Assembly: GCF_004331345.1 (NCBI RefSeq)
Contig: NZ_SJJZ01000002.1
Coordinates: 1,797,370-1,861,369, forward strand
Reading direction: 5' to 3'
DNA from: Kribbella soli
GTDB lineage: Bacteria > Actinomycetota > Actinomycetes > Propionibacteriales > Kribbellaceae
Length of the DNA: 64,000 bases
In this document: piece after piece, positions 53,840 through 63,609 of the stretch
How the letters are laid out: each line of letters starts with the position of its first letter
How positions within the stretch are numbered: the stretch's first letter is position 1
Translations under genes and position numbers: made by a program
Notes under the pieces: model-generated
What the model was told of the DNA's origin: nothing
Seen by the model: the letters and a program-made list of their open reading frames with translations, nothing else
The model's database searches: none

Positions 53840-54494
53840 GCAGCACGCGTTGTTCGACCCTCTGCTCCAGGACCTCAGCGACCGCTCCCGCGACGAGGTG
53901 CTCGCCGCGTTCAGCGCGGTGCAGTACGCCGCGCACCCGGTCGCCGAAGTACAGCTCGCCGGTCTCCGCGACGTCACGCTGCGGCGCCAGGTGCAGCGCA
54001 TGCTCAAGCTCATCGGCCGGACCCTCGTCCACGTCGACGGCACCCATTGGACCGCAGGGTACGACGACGACATCACCGCCAGCCTCGTGGCGCAAGGCTG
54101 GCAGCCGTTGTCCGTCATCGACCGCGCGGTGCTGGTGCTCGTGCTGATCCACTCCGTCGCGATCCCCCGCAGCGAAGGCATCCTGACCGGCGACAGCTGG
54201 AAGTCCGCGCGACCCACCACGGTCGACGAGCTGCGGACGACCAGGATCAGCGGCGAGGAGCGGCGCCTTGCCCTGCAGCGGTTGCGCGCCGCGGGGCTGA
54301 TCCAGCTGTCCGGCGATCACTCGGGTGGACCGTCGTACATCCCGGGTCCGCAGCTGCAGCGACTCACACCGGCTGCACGTCGCCGTCTGCAGGATCAGCT
54401 GATCCTCGCCGCCGCCCCGGCCAGCCCGATCGCCGAAGCCATCCGCGCTCGCAACGGCGTCCCAGTCAGCACTACTACGGGAGAAGACGCATGA
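53832..54494 (+). CDS. Candidate KITE (MukE/JetB-like) subunit
   Basis: This 220-residue protein has a helical start (LFDPLLQDLSDRSRDEV), a segment VIDRAVLVLVLIHSVAIPRSEG, then TTVDELR followed by ISGEERRLALQRLRAAGLI. The last part is the pattern of the winged helix in MukE/JetB-type (DUF4194-like) subunits that bind the kleisin. It overlaps the gene before by 8 bases and the SMC gene after by ATGA. Assignment rests on pattern and context. Confidence 0.62.
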   Translation: MTEQHALFDPLLQDLSDRSRDEVLAAFSAVQYAAHPVAEVQLAGLRDVTLRRQVQRMLKLIGRTLVHVDGTHWTAGYDDDITASLVAQGWQPLSVIDRAVLVLVLIHSVAIPRSEGILTGDSWKSARPTTVDELRTTRISGEERRLALQRLRAAGLIQLSGDHSGGPSYIPGPQLQRLTPAARRRLQDQLILAAAPASPIAEAIRARNGVPVSTTTGEDA

Positions 54495-57400
54495 GCACTG
54501 AGGACGGGCCGTTCGACATCCTGGGGTCGAAGGTGCTGCTCGGTGTGCAGGTCGTCGACCTGTCCCGCTTGTCGACGCACCCGATCCCGATGATCGGCCG
54601 CGGCCTCATCACGGTCGCCGGCCAGGGCCCGACCGACTCGAACGGCGCCGGTAAGTCGTCCTGGATCGCAGCGCTCAGCCTCCTGCACGCCGATGACCAG
54701 TGGCGCCTGACCAGCGGAGCGCCCGGCGCGGCCGAACTGCTGTTCACCGCCGAGGCGGCCGGCCAGGAAGGCAACTGGTCGAACGTTGACCGCGGCTACA
54801 TCGTCGGCGTCTTCTCCGACCCCGACCTCACCGAGCTCGACGAGATCGAGGCGGCCGCGATCACCGTCTGGATCCGCATCAACCGCAAGGCGTCGTACAT
54901 CGACCTTCGCTGGAAGCAGGGCCTGCACGTCCCGTACGGCGCGACCGAGGCCGAGCGGGCCGCCGGCGCCGACGCGTTATGGGCCACCCTTCCGCACTCG
55001 AACGGCCGCACCGACTTCCACGCCAACAAGCTCTCCCAGGTGCTGTACGGCGGGCAGGTCCGGTGCGTCTCGTTCTTGTCGACGTCGGTCCGTTCCAGCC
55101 CGACCGCGAACCTGCTCGCCGAGCCGCTCAACGAGCTCGGCCCGGCCCGCATCTTCAACGCGATCGCGACGCTCACCGGTCTCGACCACGAGCTCGAGCA
55201 GGAGCAGGCGCACCGTTCCGCCGAGCACACGCAGCGCGAAGCGACCAAGCAAGCGACCGCCGACCTGCAGCGCTGGGAGCAGGAGATGGCGGCCGTCGAG
55301 GCCGGCATCCTGCAGCGCGCCGCCGCGCGTGAGGCACTCGCCGCGGCGAAGGAGTCCTGGCAGGCGCGCTCGGCGCGGCACCTGATCGACGGCTCCGCGC
55401 GGAACGACGAAATCCTTCAGGAGCTGACGGTTCTCGACGAGCGGGTCGCCGAGCAGGAGGCCCGGAAGGAAGCGATCGAGGCCGACATCGATGCCTTTGG
55501 CAACGAGGAGGGCATGCTCCGGGACGTCCAGCTGACCCGCCAGGAACGGGACAAGCTCGACGCCCGCGACCGGGAGCTCGACCTGGCGCAACGGTCGGTG
55601 CGGGAGCAACTCGAGCGTCTCGGGCAGGAGCACCGCCGGCTGCTGGAAGCGGGCCGTTCGGCCGACGGTCGCGACCTGGCCGCGGCCGCCGACGAGCAGG
55701 CCGAGGCCCGCGAGGTGCTGGAGGAGCACATCGGCCGCGACCACGCCGCGCGGGTGGCGGTGGAGCACACAGAGGCCGACCTTCGAGAGGCCGAAAGCGG
55801 TCAGACCGTCTCCGCGACCCAGCAGCAGGTGCTGGAGACCGCAGGCATCGAGTGCGGCGCCCTGACCGATATCACCGAGCTGCCGGAGTCGGACCGGGCC
55901 GAGTGGGAGCCGCGGCTCGCGCCGTACCGCGAGGCCGTGGTCATCGACGCCGGTGACGCGACCGTCGCGACGACCGCGCTGGCCGACGCCGGGTACCCCG
56001 GATTCCTGCTGGTGCTGGCGAATCGCCCCGGCGCACCGAAGTCGCGCCGTGGGCCGAAGTCCGCGGACAAGCGGTTCACACTGGACGGATTCTTCGCCGC
56101 ACTAGGCGAACGCGCGACCAAGGAGAACATCGACGAGGCCGCCGGCGTCGTCGCGGTTGGGCAGTTCGACGAGCCGATCACCGGCCGGACCGCGCGGATC
56201 CAGGCGGCCGGGCGTCGCGTGGAGGCTGCCAAGGCGGCCCGCGCGGTGGCATCTGCCGCGCTGGAGCAGGCGCGGTCCCGGGTCGAGCAGGCAGAGCGCC
56301 GTACCGCGGCCGCCCAGGCGCTGGCCGACGCGGACGCGGTCCAGGAGCAGATCCTGCACCTCCGCGAGACCATCGACCGGCATGAGACCGATCGGGACTC
56401 GCTTGCGCCACAACTCCAAGCAGCGAAGGAGTCCGCCGAGACCGCCGCCGGCCAGCAACTGGTCCGCGACGAACGGCTGAAGAACCTCGAAGCGACCCGT
56501 CGCGACCACGACCGGATCCTCGACGAGCTGACCGGCCGCCGCCTCGCGCTGCGCGAGGAGCAGACCACGCTCGACCTCACCACCCGGACCACGGCCTGGG
56601 GCGGGACGCCCGCCGAAGCCGAGGAGTTCATCCTCGGGCTGCCCGACGACGCGCAACGCCGTACGACGGCCGACTGGAACCACCAGGCCTGTACGCAGCT
56701 CGACGACGTCATCCGCCGCTGCTTCCCGAACGCCCGCTCGCGGGAAGAGATCCCGACCGAGCTGTGGGAGATCCTGAACGGTCCGGACGGCTGGACGAGC
56801 GGCACCCTCGGCGACCGCGTCGGCCTGGTGCCGGCGCTGCAACGCACGCTGAGCAGCCACCTCGCGCAGCACGAGACGTTCGACAGCCTGCAGCAACAGC
56901 AGATCGCCAGCCAGCGCGCCGAGCGGAACGCCGCGCTCGAGCGCGCCCGCGAAGGCCTCGGCGAAGCGGAGAGCACGGCCCGCGCCCACCGCGCGTCGCT
57001 CGCCGACGGCATCAAGGCACGACTCCGCCTGGTGTCCCAGGAGTTCGACCGCCTCGACCAGCAGTACGGCGGGTACGGCGCGAAGCTCGAGTTCCCCGAG
57101 CCCGATCCGCCGGCCGAGCCCGACAAGCCGTGGCGCTGGACGGTCACGCCGAAGTGGCGCCGGTCCGAAGGCGGCCCGTTCTCCGCGTTCAACGTCAAGG
57201 GCAACACCGCCCAGATGGACGAGAAGGCGGTGAAGCTGGTGTGCGCGGCCGCGCTCGCCGGCGGTTCGGACCGTCCGCTGCTGCTGATCCTCGACGAGCT
57301 CGGACGCAACCTCGGTTCGCAGCACCGTCGCGAGGCGGTGGCACTGTTCGAGCAGATCGGCCGCGACCGGAACATCACCGTGATCGGCGCGCTTCAGGAC

Positions 57401-57601
57401 GACATGGAGCGGTACGCGCTGGCCTCGTCCCGGCTGTACGTCAAGCTCCGGCGCAGCTCGGACACCATGGCGTACAACCAGGCGCCGGTGGTGAAGGGCA
57501 ACGAGGACAACGCGGCCCGGGTCGAGCTGCTCCGCGAGTGGATGACGTCGTACCGCGGTTCGACGCCGACGCTGGAACTGGCCTCGCCGACGCTCACGTA
57601 G
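54491..57601 (+). CDS. SMC-like ATPase (MukB/MksB/JetC-type relative)
   Basis: The 1036-residue protein has an N-terminal ATP-binding half with Walker A (DSNGAGKSSW, Lys55), coiled coils at about 247-436 and 570-700, a globular hinge-like region at about 450-565 (VVIDAGDATVATTALADAGYPG) and a C-terminal half with a signature-like stretch (FNVKGNTAQMDEKAVKLV) and Walker B (LLLILDELGRN, Asp935-Glu936). This is the SMC/Rad50 layout, with an arm much shorter than in canonical SMC, as in MksB/JetC. With the three genes before it, it should form a DNA-loop-extruding or DNA-clamping complex. It acts in plasmid or chromosome maintenance, or defence (inference). No Toprim nuclease (JetD) follows; the next gene is a GH2 enzyme. 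Confidence 0.85.
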   Translation: MSTEDGPFDILGSKVLLGVQVVDLSRLSTHPIPMIGRGLITVAGQGPTDSNGAGKSSWIAALSLLHADDQWRLTSGAPGAAELLFTAEAAGQEGNWSNVDRGYIVGVFSDPDLTELDEIEAAAITVWIRINRKASYIDLRWKQGLHVPYGATEAERAAGADALWATLPHSNGRTDFHANKLSQVLYGGQVRCVSFLSTSVRSSPTANLLAEPLNELGPARIFNAIATLTGLDHELEQEQAHRSAEHTQREATKQATADLQRWEQEMAAVEAGILQRAAAREALAAAKESWQARSARHLIDGSARNDEILQELTVLDERVAEQEARKEAIEADIDAFGNEEGMLRDVQLTRQERDKLDARDRELDLAQRSVREQLERLGQEHRRLLEAGRSADGRDLAAAADEQAEAREVLEEHIGRDHAARVAVEHTEADLREAESGQTVSATQQQVLETAGIECGALTDITELPESDRAEWEPRLAPYREAVVIDAGDATVATTALADAGYPGFLLVLANRPGAPKSRRGPKSADKRFTLDGFFAALGERATKENIDEAAGVVAVGQFDEPITGRTARIQAAGRRVEAAKAARAVASAALEQARSRVEQAERRTAAAQALADADAVQEQILHLRETIDRHETDRDSLAPQLQAAKESAETAAGQQLVRDERLKNLEATRRDHDRILDELTGRRLALREEQTTLDLTTRTTAWGGTPAEAEEFILGLPDDAQRRTTADWNHQACTQLDDVIRRCFPNARSREEIPTELWEILNGPDGWTSGTLGDRVGLVPALQRTLSSHLAQHETFDSLQQQQIASQRAERNAALERAREGLGEAESTARAHRASLADGIKARLRLVSQEFDRLDQQYGGYGAKLEFPEPDPPAEPDKPWRWTVTPKWRRSEGGPFSAFNVKGNTAQMDEKAVKLVCAAALAGGSDRPLLLILDELGRNLGSQHRREAVALFEQIGRDRNITVIGALQDDMERYALASSRLYVKLRRSSDTMAYNQAPVVKGNEDNAARVELLREWMTSYRGSTPTLELASPTLT

Positions 57602-57637
57602 TCCGACAATTTCCGACAGAAACAATCACGCGAGGTC

Positions 57638-57685
57638 TTGACCTGGCTCTGTGGGGCCGCATACTCACCAGGTGAGAGCGCTCTC
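57638..57685 (+). promoter_or_regulatory. Promoter with LacI-type operator for the GH2/GH76 operon
   Basis: TTGACC at 57638-57643 and CATACT at 57660-57665 are a plausible -35/-10 pair with a 16-base spacer. The perfect palindrome GAGAGCGCTCTC at 57674-57685 covers the expected start of transcription, the usual site for a LacI-family repressor of glycosidase genes. The first gene starts at 57713. Confidence 0.65.
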
Positions 57686-57712
57686 TTCCTACCGCCCCAG
57701 GGAGATCCCCCC

Positions 57713-60349
57713 ATGCTGTCGCGACGGTTCCTGCTGCTGACCACAGTCCTCGGCCTCTTCGCCGTACTCCTGACACCGCTCGCGGCGAGCGCGTTCACCC
57801 CGAAGCCACCACCGTTGGCCACGCCGTGGACCAACCAGGTGTCGGTGACCGATCCGCTCCCGGAGTACCCGCGGCCGCAGCTGACGCGAACGGAGTGGCA
57901 GAGCCTCAACGGCGTCTGGCAGTTCGCGCCGACGAGTGACCTCAACAACCCGCCGACCGGGACCCTGCCCGAGGAGGTCCTGGTCCCGTACCCGATCGAG
58001 TCCGCGCTCTCCGGCATCCAGCGCCACGAGAACCGGATGTACTACAAACGCACGTTCACCGTCCCGGCCGGCTGGTCGGGACGCCACGTGCAACTCAACT
58101 TCGGCGCGGTGATGTGGCAGTCGAAGGTTTGGGTGAACGGCACGCTGCTCGGCACGCACGAGGGCGGGTACGACGCGTTCTCGTACGACATCACGTCGGC
58201 GTTGCGAGCCGGGAGCAACGACATCGTCGTCGGCGTCTGGGCGCCGGTCGACACCGAGGACATCCCGCTCGGCAAGCAGCGCGTCAACCGCGGCGGAATC
58301 TGGTACACGCCGTCGTCCGGCATCTGGCAGACCGTCTGGCTCGAGCCGACGCAACCCACCTGGATCACCCGGCTCGACACGATCCCGAACGTCGCGGCCG
58401 GCGGACTGGATCTCACCGTGCAGGGATCTTCGCCCGGCCAGGCCGTCCACGCCCAGGTGCTGTCCGGCGGACAGGTCGTCGGTGAAGCGAGCGGCGTCAG
58501 CGGGACGATGGGCAACGACTCGGTCGGCGGGTACTTCGGGATGCGCTCCGTCGGTAAGGCGATGCTCGGCGGCTTCCTCCGGCCGACGTTGAACGGCAAG
58601 TTCGTCTACGCGCTCGGCACCCTCGACCAGGGATTCTGGCCGGACGGTCTCTACACCGCGCCGACCGACGAGGCGTTGCGGTTCGACCTGGAGCAGCAGA
58701 AGGCACTCGGCTTCAACATGGTCCGCAAGCACATCAAGGTCGAGTCGGCGCGCTGGTTCTACTGGGCGGACAAACTCGGGCTGATGGTCTGGCAGGACAT
58801 GCCGTCGCTGGTTGCCGGACGCACCGCTTCCGCGACCGGCGAAGCGCGGTACGAGTCCGAGCTGCGCCGGATGGTCGACAACCACAAGCAGATCACGTCG
58901 ATCACGCAGTGGATCCCGTTCAACGAGGGCTGGGGCGAGTTCCAGGCCGGCCGAATCGCCGACCTGGTGAAGAGCCTCGACCCGAGCCGCCTGGTCAACC
59001 ACAACTCCGGTTCGAACTGCTGCGACTCGGATCCCGATCCCGGCAACGGCGACGTCATCGACGACCACATGTACGTCGGTCCTGGTATCGCGCGAACGCC
59101 GTCGACAACGCGCGTATTGCAACTCGGTGAGTACGGCGGCCTCGGATTGCACGTCGCCGGTCACGAGTGGCCGAGCGGCAACAGCTTCGCATACGAGATA
59201 CTCCCGACGAGCGATGCGCTGACGACGCGGTACGTGCAGATCACCAGCCAACTGCCGGACCTGATCACCGGCTCCGGGCTGTCCGGCTCGGTCTACACCG
59301 AACCGACTGACGTCGAGGACGAGATCAACGGCTTCTACACCTACGACCGCCAGGTGCAGAAGATGGACTTCGCGCGGGTGCGGGCCGTCAACCAACAGGT
59401 CCTGGCCGCCGCCAACGGTACGACGCTTCCTCTCGGCAAGCTGGTGTCCTTCCGCGTCACTACCCCGACGTACACCAACCGCTACCTGCGACACATCGAC
59501 GGCGTGGCGAACACCGAGGTCGTCGATGCCAACAGCAACCAAACACTCAAGCAGGACGCGACGTTCTGGGTCCGGCCGGGTCTGTCCAACAGCAGTTGCT
59601 ACTCCTTCGAGTCACGCAACTTCCCCGGCCAGTACCTGCGCCAGCGCGACCTTCGGATCTACAAGGAAGCCAACCCCGACGCAGCCGACGCCACGTTCTG
59701 CACCCATCCCGGTCTGAGCGGCGGCGGTACGTCGTTGGAGTCCGCCGCCCGGCCCGGGTACTACCTGCGGCACCGCGACTCCGAGGTTTGGCTGGACACC
59801 GACACCGGCGGCTCGTACCGCGACGACGCGACCTGGAACCTCGTCCCGGCCTGGTGGCGCAGCGGCGCGGACCTCGCGGTCGGCCAGACCCGCACGTTCC
59901 GCGTGACCACGCCCGGCTACACCGATCGGGTACTGCGGCATCGGGACGGGCTGGCCCGGACCGACGCGCTCGACGCCAACTCGTCGCTGACGGACCGTCA
60001 GGACGCGAGCTTCGTGGTCCGCGCCGGCCTGGCCGAGAGCAGTTGCTACTCCCTCGAGTCGCTCAACTTCCCGGGCCAGTACCTCCGGCACAGCAACTAC
60101 CGGCTGCAGAAGGCGTCCAACGACGGCACCGACACGTTTCGCAAGGACGCCACGTTCTGCGCCCAGCCCCCACGCGCCGGCGGGGCCGGCAACGTGTCCC
60201 TGCAGTCGATCAACTACCCGACGTACTACGTCCGGCACGCCAGCGAGCTGGTCTACATCGCCACTGTCGGCGGGGCGAACCCGTGGGACGGCGGCGGTTC
60301 GTACGACGCCGACACGACGTGGGCCGACCAGCCCGGACTCGGAGGCTGA
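57713..60349 (+). CDS. Secreted GH2 glycoside hydrolase with two AbfB-like (CBM42) domains
   Basis: The 878-residue enzyme has a signal peptide (LSRRFLLLTTVLGLF, cleaved near ASAF), a GH2 sugar-binding domain (to about 210), a TIM barrel with acid/base Glu405 (PFNEGWGEFQ) and nucleophile Glu473 (LQLGEYGGLG), and two C-terminal AbfB-like domains (about 580-720 and 725-870) that share the SCYS(F/L)ES and FPGQYLR motifs and may bind arabinose-containing polymers. Between the sugar-binding domain and the barrel only about 60 residues remain where an Ig-like domain of about 100 is usual, so that domain seems shortened. ATG 57713 has AGGGAG upstream. It is followed after one base by a GH76 gene. 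Confidence 0.92.
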   Translation: MLSRRFLLLTTVLGLFAVLLTPLAASAFTPKPPPLATPWTNQVSVTDPLPEYPRPQLTRTEWQSLNGVWQFAPTSDLNNPPTGTLPEEVLVPYPIESALSGIQRHENRMYYKRTFTVPAGWSGRHVQLNFGAVMWQSKVWVNGTLLGTHEGGYDAFSYDITSALRAGSNDIVVGVWAPVDTEDIPLGKQRVNRGGIWYTPSSGIWQTVWLEPTQPTWITRLDTIPNVAAGGLDLTVQGSSPGQAVHAQVLSGGQVVGEASGVSGTMGNDSVGGYFGMRSVGKAMLGGFLRPTLNGKFVYALGTLDQGFWPDGLYTAPTDEALRFDLEQQKALGFNMVRKHIKVESARWFYWADKLGLMVWQDMPSLVAGRTASATGEARYESELRRMVDNHKQITSITQWIPFNEGWGEFQAGRIADLVKSLDPSRLVNHNSGSNCCDSDPDPGNGDVIDDHMYVGPGIARTPSTTRVLQLGEYGGLGLHVAGHEWPSGNSFAYEILPTSDALTTRYVQITSQLPDLITGSGLSGSVYTEPTDVEDEINGFYTYDRQVQKMDFARVRAVNQQVLAAANGTTLPLGKLVSFRVTTPTYTNRYLRHIDGVANTEVVDANSNQTLKQDATFWVRPGLSNSSCYSFESRNFPGQYLRQRDLRIYKEANPDAADATFCTHPGLSGGGTSLESAARPGYYLRHRDSEVWLDTDTGGSYRDDATWNLVPAWWRSGADLAVGQTRTFRVTTPGYTDRVLRHRDGLARTDALDANSSLTDRQDASFVVRAGLAESSCYSLESLNFPGQYLRHSNYRLQKASNDGTDTFRKDATFCAQPPRAGGAGNVSLQSINYPTYYVRHASELVYIATVGGANPWDGGGSYDADTTWADQPGLGG

Positions 60350-60350
60350 C

Positions 60351-62153
60351 ATGCGAGTTCTTTTGACCCTCGCCCTGGTGCTGACGTTGGCACCCGCGAT
60401 CCCGGCCGACGCGCAGCCGATGCAGGAGCAGGTCTGCTCGGTCTTCTGCGACACGCTCGATCCTTCGAAGGCGCAGGAGGAGACATTCCCGGTCCCGGAG
60501 AAGGTGATCAACGGGCGTCGCGTCGTACTGCACGTATCCGACAAGGACGCGATGGCGTGGGGCAGCATCGACAACGGGTCGACCAATGACGCGGTCTGGC
60601 TGGACCGCAGCTGGGACGGCGGCGCAACCTGGGACGGCCTGCTCGGCAAGGCCTCGATCCCGTCGGGGTGGACCGGCACGCGCACGCTCATGTACAACCT
60701 CGCCGACCCGGCCGGCCACCGCCGGGGTCTGATCCGCGCCTGCGGTGACGCTGCCGGCGTCGACTGCACCGCGTGGGTCCACACCGCGGTCTGCGCGGCG
60801 GCCTGCGACGGCAGCTCCGGTCCGTCCGGCGACAACCAGCCGGTGCAGTCGACCACACTGTCCAACCGGCGGATCTCGCTCCACGTCGACAATCGCGGGA
60901 TGGCCTGGGGCGCTCTAGAGAACGGCACGGGAGGCGACGAGATCTGGCTGGACCGCTCCTGGAACGAAGGCGCCTCCTGGCCTGGCGGCTCATCACTCGG
61001 CCGGACCAGCGTCGCCTCCGGCGCTGGCGCAGCCACAACCCGTCTCTACGCTGTGGCCGATCCAGTCTCAAAGCTGTATGGCGGCGCAGTCCGCGCCTGC
61101 GGGCGAGCCGTCGAAGGCCAGAGCGGCAGCTGTACGGCGTGGGCACGGCCGGCCTCCGACCGCATCGGTGCAGCCGCCGACGCGTTGATGTCGTACCAGC
61201 CGCACACCGCGTGGTGGCTGTCGAGTTGGTGGAACTCCGCGGTGGCTGTGACGACGCTGATGGATTACCAGCAGCGCACCCGCCGTACCGATCTGCGCTG
61301 GATCGTGAACGAGGTGTTCGAGAAGAACAAGGGAGTGTTCCCGGCGGGCGAGAAGAGCGGTGACGCGCTCGAGGGGAACTTCATCAGCCGCGCGATCGAC
61401 GACACCGAGTGGTGGGGTATCGCATGGATCGAGGCGTACGACCTGACCGGCGACCGTCGGTACCTGGATATGGCGGTCACCATCGCCAACTATGTCCAGG
61501 GCTACTGGGACACGAGCACGTGTGGTGGCGGCGTGTGGTGGGACCGCGAGCGCACGTACAAGAACGCGGTGACGAACGGGCTCTACATCAGGCTGACCGC
61601 GGCGCTGCACAACCGGCTGGCCGGCGACACCGTCTGGTTGCAGCGGGCGACCACGGGGTGGAACTGGTTCGTCGGCAGCGGGATGATCAACTCCTCGAAC
61701 CTGGTGAACGACGGTGTGACCGGTGCGTGCACCAACAACGGTCAGACCGTGTGGACGTACAACCAGGGCCTCGCGATCGGCGGCGCGCTGGAGCTGTGGC
61801 GGGCCACCGGAGACAGTTCGCTCCTCGCGAGGGCTCGGCAGTTGGGTGACGCGGCGATGTCCTCGCTCAGTCCGGGCGGGATCCTCACCGAGAGCTGTGA
61901 TCCGGCCGGCAACTGTGACGACAACCAGAAGCAGTTCAAGGGCATCTTCATCCGGTACTTCATGGACCTGGCCGACTCCACCGGCGATGCGTCGTACCGG
62001 ACCTATACCCAGCAGCAGGCCGACTCGATCTGGCAGAACGACCGCGACTCACTGAACCGTCTCGGTCAGCGCTGGGCGGGTGGCGGCACACGTGACTGGC
62101 GCACACAGGCGAGCGCTCTGGGGGCATTGGTGGCGGCGACTCCGGGGGGCTGA
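60351..62153 (+). CDS. Secreted GH76 family glycosidase (alpha-1,6-mannanase-like)
   Basis: The 600-residue protein has a Sec signal (residues 1-22), two repeated N-terminal domains (about 25-150 and 150-265) that share the WLDRSW and GxxRACG motifs, and a C-terminal GH76 (alpha/alpha)6 barrel with the catalytic Asp pair Asp350-Asp351 (RAIDDTEWWGIAWIEAYD). GH76 enzymes cut alpha-1,6-mannan, for example of fungal cell walls. The start is one base after the GH2 stop, so both enzymes are made together and may act on the same fungal or plant polymer. TTGACA lies just after the stop (62156) and may belong to the next gene's promoter. Confidence 0.92.
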   Translation: MRVLLTLALVLTLAPAIPADAQPMQEQVCSVFCDTLDPSKAQEETFPVPEKVINGRRVVLHVSDKDAMAWGSIDNGSTNDAVWLDRSWDGGATWDGLLGKASIPSGWTGTRTLMYNLADPAGHRRGLIRACGDAAGVDCTAWVHTAVCAAACDGSSGPSGDNQPVQSTTLSNRRISLHVDNRGMAWGALENGTGGDEIWLDRSWNEGASWPGGSSLGRTSVASGAGAATTRLYAVADPVSKLYGGAVRACGRAVEGQSGSCTAWARPASDRIGAAADALMSYQPHTAWWLSSWWNSAVAVTTLMDYQQRTRRTDLRWIVNEVFEKNKGVFPAGEKSGDALEGNFISRAIDDTEWWGIAWIEAYDLTGDRRYLDMAVTIANYVQGYWDTSTCGGGVWWDRERTYKNAVTNGLYIRLTAALHNRLAGDTVWLQRATTGWNWFVGSGMINSSNLVNDGVTGACTNNGQTVWTYNQGLAIGGALELWRATGDSSLLARARQLGDAAMSSLSPGGILTESCDPAGNCDDNQKQFKGIFIRYFMDLADSTGDASYRTYTQQQADSIWQNDRDSLNRLGQRWAGGGTRDWRTQASALGALVAATPGG

Positions 62154-62395
62154 GCTTGACACTTGTCCAGATTTCGATGTGTTGTTACCAAAATCGGACC
62201 CCGGTGCTGACCCGTGACCAGGGGGTGCAGCAAACTGGTGCGGTGACTTTTCCGGAGAGGCGCCGCACCTGCTCACACCGAGTAGGCGGAGCTCTGGTCA
62301 AGCGGTCGTATGACGGCGTACCGTCGCCTGCATCCGGCACTATGTCACGACCTGGCGCAGTGTTGCCGCCGCCTCATCATGATCGGAGGGCGTGA

Positions 62396-63046
62396 ATGGC
62401 TTCCTGGCTGCTGCGCGCCCAATGGCCACATCGTGACGAGTCCGTCGAGCACCGCGCGCTCCGGGTCGGCCGGACGCTGACCGCGGTGGCGGTCGCGTTC
62501 CCGGACGTCCACATCTGGACGCAGGACGAGCGCTGGGGGTACCACGTCCTCGAGGCCGACGGCTCCACGCCGCTGCAGGAGATGGTCGAGGCGACGACGA
62601 AGGTGCTCGCGAACGGCACGAGTACGACGCGCTTGCACCTGCAGAGCACCGGCGAACTGCCGTGGCTGTTCGACCTGTCCATGGGCGGCACGATGACGAC
62701 CGTCTCGGACCAGCTCACACTGCACTGGAGCGACGAGGACGCGCTGCAGCAGTCGGAACGCTTCGCTCAGGTCCTGCGCGCGGTCGTCACGATCTGGGAA
62801 CCGCAGTGGGCGAGCATCGCCGACACCGAGCTCGCCGCGGCGGCCGGTGTCTTCCGGCGCGGGATCCCGATGATGGGCTGGCTCACGTACGTGCGGGGCA
62901 TGGTGGCCGGCGCTCCCGGCATCGACATCACGCTCACGCCGTACGAACGTGGCACCCTTCTGCAGGCGCCGGTCTCCCCCATCGACCTCACACCGGTCCA
63001 CATCTGCGCAGCGGCCGCGCTCGTCGGCATCGCGCCCGAGGAATAG
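62396..63046 (+). CDS. Hypothetical protein, possibly immunity-protein-like
   Basis: This 216-residue soluble protein begins ASWLLRAQWPHRDESVEHRALR and contains TQDERWGYHVLEADGS and GIPMMGWLTYVRG. The overall pattern recalls Imm52-type immunity proteins of polymorphic toxin systems, but I cannot confirm this and no toxin gene is nearby. It has a good GGAGGG site upstream. The preceding 240 bases hold no gene. It ends one base before the convergent kinase gene. Confidence 0.65.
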   Translation: MASWLLRAQWPHRDESVEHRALRVGRTLTAVAVAFPDVHIWTQDERWGYHVLEADGSTPLQEMVEATTKVLANGTSTTRLHLQSTGELPWLFDLSMGGTMTTVSDQLTLHWSDEDALQQSERFAQVLRAVVTIWEPQWASIADTELAAAAGVFRRGIPMMGWLTYVRGMVAGAPGIDITLTPYERGTLLQAPVSPIDLTPVHICAAAALVGIAPEE

Positions 63047-63526
63047 CTAGTCCTTCACCACGAGCTGCCGATCCCAGCGCTGCAGCTCATCCGCAGTCGG
63101 CACCTCGAACTTGGCGCTCCACTCGGTCAGTTCCTCCCGACTCGCGCGGAACGTCGCCGGCGGCAGGTTCGCATTGCGTCGCTCAAGCCGCTCCCACAGC
63201 ACCTCGAACGGCAGATCGAGTACGACGATCTCCGCACTCGCACCGAGCGCCTGCGCCCGGGTCCGGAACAGATCTCGCTCTTCCCGCGACCAACAGCCGT
63301 AGTCGAGGATCACGTCGACCTCGAGCGTCAAAGCCCTGGCCGCGACGCCCCAGAGCATCTCGGACTCCAGCACCCAGCGCCGTCCGTCGACCTCGTTCGT
63401 GTTGAACAAGGCGTCCATCCACTCGTCCGGCGTCAACCGCAGCGCTTTCCGATCCTGCTCGAGCCGTCGAGCCCAAGACGTCTTACCAGCACCCGGCAAC
63501 CCAACGATCAACACCATCCCAGCCAT
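63047..63526 (-). CDS. Small P-loop kinase-like ATPase
   Basis: This 159-residue protein has Walker A (VGLPGAGKTSWA, residues 8-19), a short lid-like Arg region (WERLERRN) and a DYGCW motif that could be a substrate site. It resembles the small AAA/zeta-toxin-like kinases that phosphorylate a nucleotide, antibiotic or other small molecule. The substrate is unknown. Confidence 0.82.
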   Translation of the reverse strand: MAGMVLIVGLPGAGKTSWARRLEQDRKALRLTPDEWMDALFNTNEVDGRRWVLESEMLWGVAARALTLEVDVILDYGCWSREERDLFRTRAQALGASAEIVVLDLPFEVLWERLERRNANLPPATFRASREELTEWSAKFEVPTADELQRWDRQLVVKD

Positions 63527-63609
63527 CCCCGGAGCATAGGGCCACCACGCCGTACGGGTCGTCCGATTTGTTCAAGACCCGCACCGGCCGGATGCGGCAT
63601 GGTCGAACC

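Noticed and set aside
52050..57601. A complete Wadjet (JetABCD) defence system
   Set aside because: No JetD-like Toprim gene is adjacent, there are two small subunits where Wadjet has one, and the first protein lacks motifs I know from JetA. I describe it only as a Mks/Wadjet relative.
62396..63526. Toxin-antitoxin pair
   Set aside because: The two genes are convergent, not an operon; the kinase-like protein lacks clear zeta-toxin motifs, and the first protein is only weakly immunity-like.
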